64,000 bases of DNA from NCBI GenBank assembly GCA_937911265.1, contig CALDRG010000022.1, positions 1 to 64,000 on the forward strand. The letters are read 5' to 3'. The translations under genes were made by a program, and so were the position numbers. The notes below the pieces were generated by a model. It made no database searches, was not told the DNA's origin, and saw only the letters and a list, made by a program, of their open reading frames with translations. Below, piece after piece: positions 50,749 to 59,630 of this stretch. Every line of letters starts with the position of its first letter. The stretch's first letter is position 1. The DNA comes from Thalassarchaeum sp002495735. Lineage in GTDB: Archaea; Thermoplasmatota; Poseidoniia; Poseidoniales; Thalassarchaeaceae.

Positions 50749-51857
50749 GTATAAGAAGAGAGAAATCCAAGGACGAGGTGATTCAAGCCCTCCATAATGT
50801 GGCTTCAGAGATGCATGACAAGATGTCCAAGGGCAATCCTCCGACGATGACACTGCCTGTCCGCTCTAAGAGCAACATCGGCTTCGACCAGCGGTTGGGG
50901 GTCTACAAATATGGCAAGAAAAGGACGGTCCGCGACGCGACCAACCTCGGTTCCGCTAAACAGTTACTGCGCTCACTACACGTCACCGAGTTCATCGAGG
51001 AGATGATCAACAGTGGTAAGTCCTCAACCCTGAGAGAGATGTACTACATCTCCGAAGCCTGGGGCAACGGCAAATTCCACTCGCAGAACGAAAGCAATAA
51101 CCTAGCTGAAGATCTCGAGATTGTCACCAAGTGTCTACGCGAGGACTTCCGTCTGAGACCGGAGGAGGACGGGGCGAGAATCATCGGGAATGTGACTTTT
51201 GAAGAGCGTAATCGACGTGGTGACTGGATGAGGATAAACTGTCGCGACGACGTCGGCGACTCTGGATACGGAGTCCCTTACAATGTCGAATCAGAGAAAC
51301 TCAGACTCATTGATGAGGACATAGATTTCATCATGGCAATAGAGACTGGTGGGATGTTCGATCGACTGATTGAGAATGGTTTTGATGAGGAGGCGCGGTG
51401 TGCGCTAATCCACCTCAAGGGGCAACCTGCACGCTCCACTCGTCGAATTATGCGACGAATGAGTGACGAGTGGAAAAAGCCAATCGTGGTATTCGCTGAC
51501 TGCGACCCATGGTCGTTCAGAATCTTTGCTAGTATCGCATACGGGGCTATCAAGACTGCTCATATCTCAGAATACCTGGCGAGCAAGGGGGCGATATATC
51601 TCGGGATTACTGCAGATGATATTCTCGCTTATGACCTACCTAGCGATGACCTCTCAAAACAAGACTTGGGCGCTCTGCAGGCCGAATTGTCCGACCCTAG
51701 ATTCTCTACAGGGTGGTGGCAGCAGCAGATTGAGTTGATGCAGGAGCTCGGGAAGAAGGCCGAGCAGCAGTCCCTGGCCAAGTATGGACTGGATTTCGTG
51801 ACAGATACCTATCTCCCTGAAAAGTTGGCTCACCCGGATGTTGGTCTCGCCTACTGA
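50745..51857 (+). CDS. top6A: DNA topoisomerase VI subunit A (Spo11-like)
   Basis: The DNA-cleaving subunit of topoisomerase VI. The winged-helix CAP domain carries the catalytic tyrosine within STLREMYYISEAW (Tyr100-Tyr101). The Toprim domain shows the acidic metal ligands in FIMAIETGGMFDRL and FADCDPWSF, and a final segment typical of the family (LAKYGLDFVTDTYLPEKL). Length (370 residues) is normal. It is translated from an ATG overlapping the top6B stop, giving equimolar subunits. An unrelated membrane-protein gene follows 38 bp later. Confidence 0.96.
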   Translation: MSIRREKSKDEVIQALHNVASEMHDKMSKGNPPTMTLPVRSKSNIGFDQRLGVYKYGKKRTVRDATNLGSAKQLLRSLHVTEFIEEMINSGKSSTLREMYYISEAWGNGKFHSQNESNNLAEDLEIVTKCLREDFRLRPEEDGARIIGNVTFEERNRRGDWMRINCRDDVGDSGYGVPYNVESEKLRLIDEDIDFIMAIETGGMFDRLIENGFDEEARCALIHLKGQPARSTRRIMRRMSDEWKKPIVVFADCDPWSFRIFASIAYGAIKTAHISEYLASKGAIYLGITADDILAYDLPSDDLSKQDLGALQAELSDPRFSTGWWQQQIELMQELGKKAEQQSLAKYGLDFVTDTYLPEKLAHPDVGLAY

Positions 51858-51895
51858 TTGAGAAGTCTGATAGCACGGAGCCATCACCTCACGTC

Positions 51896-52630
51896 GTGGC
51901 TGACGTTACACTCTGGGCCAAAAGGCTCTCAGGAGCCTCGCTACTGCTGGTGCTGATTAGTGTAGTGTCATACTACAACGCCATGCCAGTGATGTTCGAC
52001 GAGCTCGACCCCGCCCAGCGGCATCTTCTAGAGTTGGAAGCTGGAGAGAGTGAGGAAGTCACTCTAGAGTTATTTGGAGAGTATGTCGCCCTGCGTGTCA
52101 CCGAAGGGGATTCGCAGACTGCTGAACTACGGCTGATTGATGCAATAGGGTCTGAGGAAAGTGGTTCAGCGCCCACGGGTCTAGATGTTGATAGACCGGG
52201 TGAGGACGGGACCTTGTATACCCCTGTGAGGGTCTTCAGATCGGCTCAGGCCGGTGATTACACCCTACACAACGACGGAAACACTACCCTGTGGTTCGTG
52301 GATGATGTATCTGCACAAAAGGCGCTTTTCGGTAGCGGTTGGTTCGTGATGATGTTCTTCGGGTGTTGCCTTGGATTGCCTCTGGGCGTCATCGCGCTCA
52401 TACTGGCTCTCGCAGGACGGGGGCAGCGTAAGAAATCCGGAGGACCCGTAGTCATGTCCAAAGAGGGTAAGTTGCCGACAACCGACGAGTTGTACAGACA
52501 GTACCGCGGCCTCCCGGAAGTAGAGGAGGAGGAATCGATAGCGGATCCCTTCCCTGGTCAGACAACGGTCGGTGAGGAATCCCAGCAGACTGAGGGCGAT
52601 CGAGATTGGCAAGGCTGGGACGAAGGCTGA
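51896..52630 (+). CDS. Uncharacterised two-helix membrane protein with extracytoplasmic domain
   Basis: I do not recognise this family. The 244-residue product starts at GTG 51896. A signal anchor (GASLLLVLISVVSYYNA) spans about residues 14-30, a beta-rich acidic extracytoplasmic domain covers about 35-145 (EAGESEEVTLELFGEYVAL; AGDYTLHNDGNTTLWFV), a second helix lies at about 150-175 (FVMMFFGCCLGLPLGVIALIL), and a charged cytosolic tail of 70 residues follows. It is convergent with the next small membrane-protein gene, whose stop adjoins its own. Confidence 0.72.
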   Translation: MADVTLWAKRLSGASLLLVLISVVSYYNAMPVMFDELDPAQRHLLELEAGESEEVTLELFGEYVALRVTEGDSQTAELRLIDAIGSEESGSAPTGLDVDRPGEDGTLYTPVRVFRSAQAGDYTLHNDGNTTLWFVDDVSAQKALFGSGWFVMMFFGCCLGLPLGVIALILALAGRGQRKKSGGPVVMSKEGKLPTTDELYRQYRGLPEVEEEESIADPFPGQTTVGEESQQTEGDRDWQGWDEG

Positions 52631-52924
52631 TTACTGTCTCTTTCTGATTGCTACCATGATTACTGATATCACAAGAATTGCCGCGCCTAGATAGCCAATC
52701 ATCTGGCCAATGGAATCAACTCTGTCTCTCATATCACGGCCGTCTTGACACTGGCCCTCATCAGCACCGATAATTTCTCCAATTGTGCCTGTCTCGTCTT
52801 CGCATTCGTCGGCAATCCTCTGATCAATGGTATCAACTACTATTGAAGCAACAAACGACAAAGCCAGCATCAGCAATCCAGCTATGACTAGTACCGTGAC
52901 TAGTACGGTCTTCCCGGTTCCCAT
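52631..52924 (-). CDS. Uncharacterised small membrane protein with two helices
   Basis: The 97-residue product has an N-terminal helix (VLVTVLVIAGLLMLALSF), an acidic extracytoplasmic loop of about 45 residues containing two cysteines (DECEDE; GQCQDG) that could form a disulphide, and a C-terminal helix (YLGAAILVISVIMVAI) ending in a basic RKRQ. No family is recognised. It is divergent from the ArsR-type regulator gene and shares the intergenic region holding the GTTGG half-sites, so it is a plausible target of that regulator. Confidence 0.65.
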   Translation of the reverse strand: MGTGKTVLVTVLVIAGLLMLALSFVASIVVDTIDQRIADECEDETGTIGEIIGADEGQCQDGRDMRDRVDSIGQMIGYLGAAILVISVIMVAIRKRQ

Positions 52925-52964
52925 GACAGTTTTACTAGTTCGTCGGATATTATCCTATGCTCAA

Positions 52965-53006
52965 GTTGGGTTTTTAGAAGGCCCCCACTACCCAACCTCA
53001 GGTTGG
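52965..53006. promoter_or_regulatory. Candidate operator of the ArsR-type regulator
   Basis: GTTGGG (52965-52970), CCAACC (52992-52997) and GGTTGG (53001-53006) form repeated inverted half-sites; the last two make a 6-bp perfect repeat with a 3-nt spacer only 7 bp before ATG 53014. The site lies between the two divergent genes, as expected for an autoregulatory operator. Confidence 0.45.
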
Positions 53007-53013
53007 TAAGTAA

Positions 53014-53751
53014 ATGGTAGGTTTCGACGAGGCGCTCTCGATACTCGAAAACCCTACTAGACGCCAGATTCTCAGGAAATTAGTCAAGGAACCTCACTAC
53101 CCTCTGCAACTCTCCGAGTTACTGAATGTAAGTCAGCAAGCGGTAGTCAAGCACCTCAAGGTCCTAGAGGAATCAGGGTTCGTGGATTCCGAACGTACGC
53201 CATCGGAGAAGGGGGGTCCCCCGAAGAAGATGTACAAGGTCAACCAGTCCTTCTCCCTGCGTCTCGACCTCGGACCTGATTTATTCCGCGCAGAGCACAG
53301 GAAGATACCGGCTGGAGGGCCGATGCGTCTCTCCAACAGATTGCCGCCTGAACTGAATGGAGTGGTCGACAGGTTGGGTACCCGACGCAAGCTCCCGATG
53401 GTGGAGGCTATGGGAGTGCTCTCGGAGTTGGACTCTGCTCTCGAGCGCATAGACGAGCATCGTGACGCTGTGATAGCACTCCATCAGCAGGTGATGAGAA
53501 AAGTCTCCCCCAGCATCTCTGAGCAATCTGGATCATATGAGGAGAGGCAGTTGGCCCACGCTATCATGAACCAACCCCGCAGACCACTCGATTTGGATGC
53601 CTTCTCGCAGGGACTGAGAATCCAGTCAATGGACGCAGAGGAGATGATGGATACTCTGCGCGAGCGTCTGATGCGAGATTTCGCAGCTAGTCGTGGCCGC
53701 CTCGTCGCGGCACGCGAAGGCACACCGTTGCCATGGTGGCTAGCACGCTAA
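53014..53751 (+). CDS. ArsR-type winged-helix transcriptional regulator
   Basis: Residues about 3-75 are a winged helix of the ArsR type: ALSILENPTRRQILRKLV, then LSELLNVSQQAVVKHLKVLE (recognition helix) and the wing SGFVDSERTPSEKGGPPKKMYKVN. The rest of the 245-residue chain is helical with no metal-binding cysteines, so it is not a classical metal sensor. This longer architecture is common in archaeal regulators of unknown signal. It is preceded by repeated GTTGG half-sites and is divergent from a small membrane-protein gene. Its stop abuts the convergent giant surface-protein gene. Confidence 0.85.
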   Translation: MVGFDEALSILENPTRRQILRKLVKEPHYPLQLSELLNVSQQAVVKHLKVLEESGFVDSERTPSEKGGPPKKMYKVNQSFSLRLDLGPDLFRAEHRKIPAGGPMRLSNRLPPELNGVVDRLGTRRKLPMVEAMGVLSELDSALERIDEHRDAVIALHQQVMRKVSPSISEQSGSYEERQLAHAIMNQPRRPLDLDAFSQGLRIQSMDAEEMMDTLRERLMRDFAASRGRLVAAREGTPLPWWLAR

Positions 53752-56700
53752 TCAGAAGACCATGTCCTCATCATCAAGGTTCGAAATCATACTGGACTTC
53801 TCGGCGTAGCGGATCTTTGCCTCCTCCCTGCGTCCCCACATGACCACTGCGACCACTCCTACTAGGGCGAACGTCGCGCCTAGGATTATGGTCGGCACTG
53901 TGTATTGGGCTATGACCTCGATTCCGACATCGAGCAGTCCTAAATTCGAGCCCATCTTCTGCGAGACCGATTTGATGTTGTTGGTCTCATCGGTCTCGAC
54001 AATTATGTTATCCGGATCCAAGACTACGACGACGTCGTGTCTTCCAGCCTTGACCATATACAGTAGAGCAATTGTGGGTGGGTCCTCGTTGGCACAGCCG
54101 GAACTAGGGTTGTCACAGGGCATTATCGCCTGGACTATTTGCCGGTAAACGATGTTCTCTTCGTCGCACCCGTTCTTCTTGATGTCAGATTTAGTCTGGT
54201 CTACGCATAGGATGATGTTGACGTCAGTAGCGTGAGCGTTGCCCTTGTTGAGGATTTGTACGTTGACGGAGAGCATCTCCCCAACCTCCCCTGTGTGGGT
54301 CGCAGCGAAGACATCGAGGATGAAGAGATCTGGTGCCCTGAGTCTCAGTTCAATGACTTGTTCGTTGGTATCACAATTGGGTCGGTAGTTATCCGGCAAA
54401 CCGTCTCCATTCGCGTCGAGAGTGCAGGAGTCATCCCACACCGCAGTCTCATCGTGGTCACCGCCTGCTTCCGAGGAGCCGAATGCCGATACGACCTTGA
54501 TTCCAATCTCTCGATTGTTCAGTGTAGCGGCTGGGTCAATCTGGATGATTACGACAATCTGTAGAGTTGAGTAAGCCTCCATCACCGGCATGGTGATTGC
54601 ATTGGTCTGGGCGGACAGGTAGCAGCCCTCGGCAGGTGGGTCTTCACCCAGAATTTGTCCTACACATGGCCTCTCGATCGGATACTCAGTGTCGAAGTCC
54701 TCGAGCAATGCGTAGCTAATCGCCCAATTACCCAGCAGAGGCCCCATCGTAGGGGACGTCTGCCATGAATATGGGTCATCACTGTCATAGAGGGTGTGGT
54801 TGTGCAGTGTCGGTTGGTCGTCCATATTACCGTGGTTGGTGATGTTTATGGTGAATCGGACAATTCTGCCAGGAGCTGTGGACTTGATTCGGCTCTCAAC
54901 CATCGGGTCAACCTCTATCCGCATGTCGTGAAACTCGACAATCTCGACCTGTAACTCGATGACGTCCCTCAGTTTGGTTCCCTCGTAAGACTCCTCGCTT
55001 AGCACATTCAGGATTACGGTGTACTGGCCGGCGTGGGTCCTCTCTGGCACGTTGAGAAGGATAGGTACGGTCTGCGACTCGTCACGGTCCAACTCAGTGA
55101 ATAGGATTCGGGGGATATCGATGTCCCAGACGTGCGATGCCCCGAATGTGTCCTCAATCGAATGTACTGTTATGTCGTATCTGTCAGCACCGTTTCCTTC
55201 GTTGGAGACCGTGGTATCCAACTGGTACGTCTGTCCTGGATGCATGGACAAAATGGTTTCAGGAACGCTGGCTTCCAAGTCGTACTCTTGAATGACGTTT
55301 GTCAGAAGGACCACGGAGTCTCTGACACGCTGTGCCCCCTCAAGATGGGCCTTGACGGTGACAGAGTCGCCTAGGCCAGCAGTAGCATTGTACGGTGCAC
55401 ACATGATGGCTGTGACGGTGTATGGAGTGTCGATAATCGACCAGTAGCGTGGAGCGTTATCTGAGATTCCGTTCCCTCCGGGGGCTTCGGAGAAATCCAA
55501 ATCCACCGTCCAGTGGTCGAACCTCCATGTCTGCTCGGAAATCTCAGGAGGTCTCTCCTCTGGGCCTCCTGGAGTCGTGAATAACAGATGGCCGGGTGTG
55601 AAGTGCTTGGTGACCTCGATATCGAACTCAGAGCAGTCACCAGGCAAGACGTACTGCGTCGTGTCTCCGAGATTGAAGACAATGTTGCCCGTGCTCTTGA
55701 TCGAGACGTTAATCCAGAGTTCAAGAACATCAAAGGTACCTTGATCGATAGAGAGCACTGGCTCACCAGTGGACCAACCTTTCAGGTAGATCACAAAAGT
55801 CCCAGGATCCTGTGAGGTCGGGACGCTGACCTGCAGGTTCCTAGTCACCGACTGGCCGGGGTCCAATGATAGCGACGTTGGGAATGTGAGACCCCATCCG
55901 AACGGCAGGGCCCATTCGACCTGCCCCTCTAAGGTGGATGGGTCGTAAAACGCGAACGTATCGTATACGTTACCCGTGTTGGTAACCGTTATCGAGAAGA
56001 ATGCCGATTCACCCTGTTCAACATCCACCTGGGAGTGGCTGGTGTCCAAGTTAATCCCGTGGACGACATCCATCAGCGTCAGAGTAATTCTGTCGTCCCT
56101 GATAGCCGGGTCCTTGTGGGATATTGCAGTCACCGTAATCGCGGCCAATTCGTCCGAATGGGCCTGATATATCGAAGGGGCGCGGACGCGCATGTACATC
56201 GAAACCACGTCGCCGCCACGCAGGAATACTGGTGTCGAGTCGAATATTGGTGTGTGATTAGTGGTGAAGAACAGTGTGGCCGTCCAATTGTTGGGAACGC
56301 CTTCCATAGTCACGGTGAAGGTGTCGGCCACGAGTTCGGCGGGCCCGGGTGTGGGGTTCGAGATTGTCATGTTGTAGGTGGTTTGCTCACCGGGCTCAAT
56401 GGTGTGGTAGTAGGTCTCAGTCTCTGTGAGTGCGACCTCAACTAGCCCAGTCAGGACGTGGACGTAGCACAGCGTGTAGGATCCGCCATTGCTGACATCG
56501 TTGCACTTGTTAGTGTCAGACCAAGCGATATGGGCGCCGCTTCCAAGGTCATTGGCGAATGCCGGTGGCTGACCCAACTCGGGGACTGCAGGTGAGTTTG
56601 GGCCGAGCTTGTCGGACTGCCACTCGGTAATCGGAATGACTTCCCATGGGTCGAGGACCCCTACAGCGAGCGAATTGAGAGGAAAGCCCTCAGGATAGTC

Positions 56701-58863
56701 GTCATTGGTGTGATTCAGTCTACTATAAACGACAGTCTCGCCTTGGGTTTCGTTGGAGTTTTCCAACCATGTCAGGTGCACGTTATCGAATGAGTCGGTG
56801 AGGATGGCTGGCATGTGCGAATTGGCGCCGAAGGGCCGATCGGTCGGAATTCCTTCGATACCTTCGACTTCTGAGACAGCTGAGTCGATAATCTGCTTGA
56901 TTCCGTAGGTAGGTAACCCGTCAGGGGCTCCGTCCCACGCGCCCGCTCCTCTAAGTCGTAGTCTGGTGTAGTAGATTTCGTAGTTGACATCGATATCGAA
57001 TCCATAGGCGCGACCATCCATCCAAGCTAGATGGGTGTTACCGGAGGTGTCTACAGAGATTGCAGGATGTAAGCTGTATGCGTCGTTGAGTGTGATTCTG
57101 GTGTCGTTGACCACTACGAGGTTGCCGTATCCTAGGCCGTCGATAGAGGGCCCGAGATCCTCGATGTACCTGTCGGCCGTGGTGTCGACAAAGGTCCCTG
57201 AATCTCCCTTCTGCCAAGTCGGAGGGGGGTTCTCCAGCAGCGACAGAGGATCGAGTATGGTCATGTAGATCTCACGCGAATTATTTGTGGATAGGTAGAC
57301 CAAGGCCTCAACCATTAGCTGTAATTCGGCTGAATTGCCGGATGAAGTCGGGAAACTGTACATCAAACCTTCCGCATTGGTCAAGCGGGTGTTTGAACCT
57401 GGGCAGGTCCTTGTGTTCAGACTAACGAATCCGTTTGGGCACTGGGCGAGGTCCATCATGTGTGATCCTACGGGAGTAGACCCAGAGCCAAAGCCGGCTG
57501 CGAGCAGGGGCACTGGAATGATTCCGGCAATGACGCAGGCGTCGTGAGCCTCATTGATGCTCTGGGTGTCATCAGACTGTTGGGCGGGGTCACCACCATA
57601 GGGACCCTCGTCCGAGATTGGGATGACAATCTTGGTCGCGTTAGGGTTCCAGTGGTGGTCCAATTGAGTAGGTGGATTGCCGGGTACGTTGCCACCGGCG
57701 TCTCGCCATGACAGGCAGGCCCAAGTGGAGCCGGGGCCCCAAAATTCACTGTAGTATCCGCCATCCTGGGGCAAGTTGACTGCGCCGTTGTTGTAAACAA
57801 CCTCAGTGAGCTCTCTGATACCACCTGACTCATCACCGGGGGACAGGCCTAGAGGAGTTCCTCTTGGGCCTTGACTGCCCGACCCACCGGTCTGGTATGC
57901 AGCGGCGCAATTGCCGCTGGTAGCCGCACTCGGCCAGTTGCCGCTGAGGGCATACAGGGTCTCGTAGACCGTCATGTTGGCTCGCAAGAGCATCGGCTTT
58001 AGTCCCTCGAAGTAACCACCGCTGGCGAAGTAGCCGCCATAGAAAACCACACACATGTCGGCCCACTCGGTGTTCATCGAGCCAGAGGTGTCTATCGGAG
58101 CAACCATCTCGACTTTGCCCCCGCGGGTATCATCCCATACAATCTGAACGAAGTCATCGGCATCGACAGCGACATCGGGATGCCCCTTGTGGCCGATGAT
58201 TGGAGTGAGCAAGGTCTCGCCCACGGCGACTACAGCCTCACGGGACTGCAGGTCGGGTTCAATCATAGAGTAGTAAATCTGAGGTTGTTGGTAGAACTTG
58301 TCAAGCGGCTCAAACGAGTCCTCCCAGACGATGTGGGCATTGTTTTCAGAATCGGTGTCTATAGCTGGCCAGTCGCGGTTCTGTGTGTGAACCGAGACTT
58401 CGAAGTCGTCGATGAGCGAAATCACGTTGTCGATAGCCGAGTCGCCACTCTGATCATCCTGAGATGGATCAAGCATGGTGTAGAGGATAGTCCACTGAGC
58501 AGCTTTATCGGTCCAAGTGATATGCACATTGTCATTACTGTCAACGCTAATGTCGGGGTGCCAAGCCCGATGTGCACCGGGGTTAGAGATCTGGGTCTCG
58601 AAAATTAGTACATCACCTCTGGGATTGTGCATCTGGTACCACAAGTGCTGGGTGTTGCGGCTCCAGACGAAGTGCACGTTGCCCATCGAGTCGGCATCGG
58701 TAGCCACCATCTTATCGTTAGCTGCGCCCCCGTTGACAATCTGAATCGCGTCAGTCAAGACCACTTCGCTAGCCTCAGCCTGCGGGAATTCGATTACCGC
58801 GAAAGTGCTCATCATCATCAGAAGAACCATTGTTACGCTGTTTCTCATTTTTGCAGTTTCCAT
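53752..58863 (-). CDS. Giant surface protein with vWA-like domain and NEW3/CARDB-like repeats, C-terminally anchored
   Basis: A 1,703-residue exported protein. ATG 58863 begins a clear signal (METAKMRNSVTMVLLMMMS, then AEA); the frame runs to 58986 but overlaps the next gene. Residues about 20-240 are repeated beta segments containing HPDISVDSNDNVHITWTD-type motifs, as in propeller-like repeats. Residues about 250-530 resemble a von Willebrand A domain with MIDAS sequence DTSGSM. The same HxxWxD-type repeats resume to about 850. Beta-sandwich modules then follow, some recalling NPCBM-associated NEW3 and CARDB domains (VSVPTSQDPGTFVIYLKG; VNVQILNKGNAHATDV). One membrane helix (IILGATFALVGVVAVVMWG, about 1652-1672) and a short basic tail end it. 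Adhesion is inferred. Confidence 0.88.
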   Translation of the reverse strand: METAKMRNSVTMVLLMMMSTFAVIEFPQAEASEVVLTDAIQIVNGGAANDKMVATDADSMGNVHFVWSRNTQHLWYQMHNPRGDVLIFETQISNPGAHRAWHPDISVDSNDNVHITWTDKAAQWTILYTMLDPSQDDQSGDSAIDNVISLIDDFEVSVHTQNRDWPAIDTDSENNAHIVWEDSFEPLDKFYQQPQIYYSMIEPDLQSREAVVAVGETLLTPIIGHKGHPDVAVDADDFVQIVWDDTRGGKVEMVAPIDTSGSMNTEWADMCVVFYGGYFASGGYFEGLKPMLLRANMTVYETLYALSGNWPSAATSGNCAAAYQTGGSGSQGPRGTPLGLSPGDESGGIRELTEVVYNNGAVNLPQDGGYYSEFWGPGSTWACLSWRDAGGNVPGNPPTQLDHHWNPNATKIVIPISDEGPYGGDPAQQSDDTQSINEAHDACVIAGIIPVPLLAAGFGSGSTPVGSHMMDLAQCPNGFVSLNTRTCPGSNTRLTNAEGLMYSFPTSSGNSAELQLMVEALVYLSTNNSREIYMTILDPLSLLENPPPTWQKGDSGTFVDTTADRYIEDLGPSIDGLGYGNLVVVNDTRITLNDAYSLHPAISVDTSGNTHLAWMDGRAYGFDIDVNYEIYYTRLRLRGAGAWDGAPDGLPTYGIKQIIDSAVSEVEGIEGIPTDRPFGANSHMPAILTDSFDNVHLTWLENSNETQGETVVYSRLNHTNDDYPEGFPLNSLAVGVLDPWEVIPITEWQSDKLGPNSPAVPELGQPPAFANDLGSGAHIAWSDTNKCNDVSNGGSYTLCYVHVLTGLVEVALTETETYYHTIEPGEQTTYNMTISNPTPGPAELVADTFTVTMEGVPNNWTATLFFTTNHTPIFDSTPVFLRGGDVVSMYMRVRAPSIYQAHSDELAAITVTAISHKDPAIRDDRITLTLMDVVHGINLDTSHSQVDVEQGESAFFSITVTNTGNVYDTFAFYDPSTLEGQVEWALPFGWGLTFPTSLSLDPGQSVTRNLQVSVPTSQDPGTFVIYLKGWSTGEPVLSIDQGTFDVLELWINVSIKSTGNIVFNLGDTTQYVLPGDCSEFDIEVTKHFTPGHLLFTTPGGPEERPPEISEQTWRFDHWTVDLDFSEAPGGNGISDNAPRYWSIIDTPYTVTAIMCAPYNATAGLGDSVTVKAHLEGAQRVRDSVVLLTNVIQEYDLEASVPETILSMHPGQTYQLDTTVSNEGNGADRYDITVHSIEDTFGASHVWDIDIPRILFTELDRDESQTVPILLNVPERTHAGQYTVILNVLSEESYEGTKLRDVIELQVEIVEFHDMRIEVDPMVESRIKSTAPGRIVRFTINITNHGNMDDQPTLHNHTLYDSDDPYSWQTSPTMGPLLGNWAISYALLEDFDTEYPIERPCVGQILGEDPPAEGCYLSAQTNAITMPVMEAYSTLQIVVIIQIDPAATLNNREIGIKVVSAFGSSEAGGDHDETAVWDDSCTLDANGDGLPDNYRPNCDTNEQVIELRLRAPDLFILDVFAATHTGEVGEMLSVNVQILNKGNAHATDVNIILCVDQTKSDIKKNGCDEENIVYRQIVQAIMPCDNPSSGCANEDPPTIALLYMVKAGRHDVVVVLDPDNIIVETDETNNIKSVSQKMGSNLGLLDVGIEVIAQYTVPTIILGATFALVGVVAVVMWGRREEAKIRYAEKSSMISNLDDEDMVF

Positions 58864-58976
58864 TTCCAAACCTCCAGCATAGCTGTGTATCGTCCTAGTT
58901 TGTCTTCCAGCGATACTTAACCTCGACCCTTTGCCGTCACCTGCGCGCGAGAGGGTGCACGAGTGAGAGAGGAGTT

Positions 58977-59609
58977 TTAGGCCCATTCTGAGGGATCGAA
59001 GTCGCGACCAAAGCCACCAGTCTCATCGGTGTCTATCTCACTCACCTCTGAATGCACTTCAGGTTGGCTGCCCCTGCTCTGGGCCTTCTTAGCGATCCAG
59101 TCATCAACCGGCCCGGGCTTGCCCACGCCGGGCCCGTATGCGAACTTAATCTTGTGAATCAGAGCGAGTTTGGTGAGCCAAAGATGGCGCATCGTGTGCA
59201 TGAACTCGTTCTGTGTCAGACCATCGAACCAAATCGGACGAGAGAGATTGAACGCCTGCAGCGGGCCGGGCACACCATGCTTCTTCTTACCAACGTGAAG
59301 CACCCAGTCGAGATCTGCCTGAGTGAGATGTATCCTAGTGTCGTGGAGCCACTTCTCCCAATCCCCGTTCTCATTCTCGGAGTGTTCCGTCATTTCACTC
59401 TGCTGACCGTCATCGACCCTAGTGACTGAATATATCAGAACCAGATTGCGGTTCTTTGGAATGACGACGTTGAACACGTGACCCTGCTTCGTTGGAGGGT
59501 ACCGGACATGCAAGTGGAGCATGGCCTGCTGGTCGACTACGTCTCGGGCTTCGAGGCGCTCGCTCTGCAGCCACTTGCGCACCCTGTCGCCGGCCTCGTG
59601 GGAGTTCAT
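58977..59609 (-). CDS. Conserved archaeal protein, DUF2299-like
   Basis: A 210-residue soluble protein. Residues about 1-140 resemble DUF2299 proteins of archaea (VRKWLQSERLEARDVVD at the start, FNVVIPKNRNLVLIYSVTRV in the core, ADLDWVLH). The C-terminal 60 residues are low-complexity and acidic. The assignment is from general pattern and is moderate. Function is unknown. It ends 114 bp before the start of the giant vWA-like protein on the same strand and lies 21 bp after the acyltransferase gene, so it may be the last gene of the operon that begins beyond 63984. Confidence 0.6.
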   Translation of the reverse strand: MNSHEAGDRVRKWLQSERLEARDVVDQQAMLHLHVRYPPTKQGHVFNVVIPKNRNLVLIYSVTRVDDGQQSEMTEHSENENGDWEKWLHDTRIHLTQADLDWVLHVGKKKHGVPGPLQAFNLSRPIWFDGLTQNEFMHTMRHLWLTKLALIHKIKFAYGPGVGKPGPVDDWIAKKAQSRGSQPEVHSEVSEIDTDETGGFGRDFDPSEWA

Positions 59610-59630
59610 GAGGGGATTGGGGTGCCCGTC

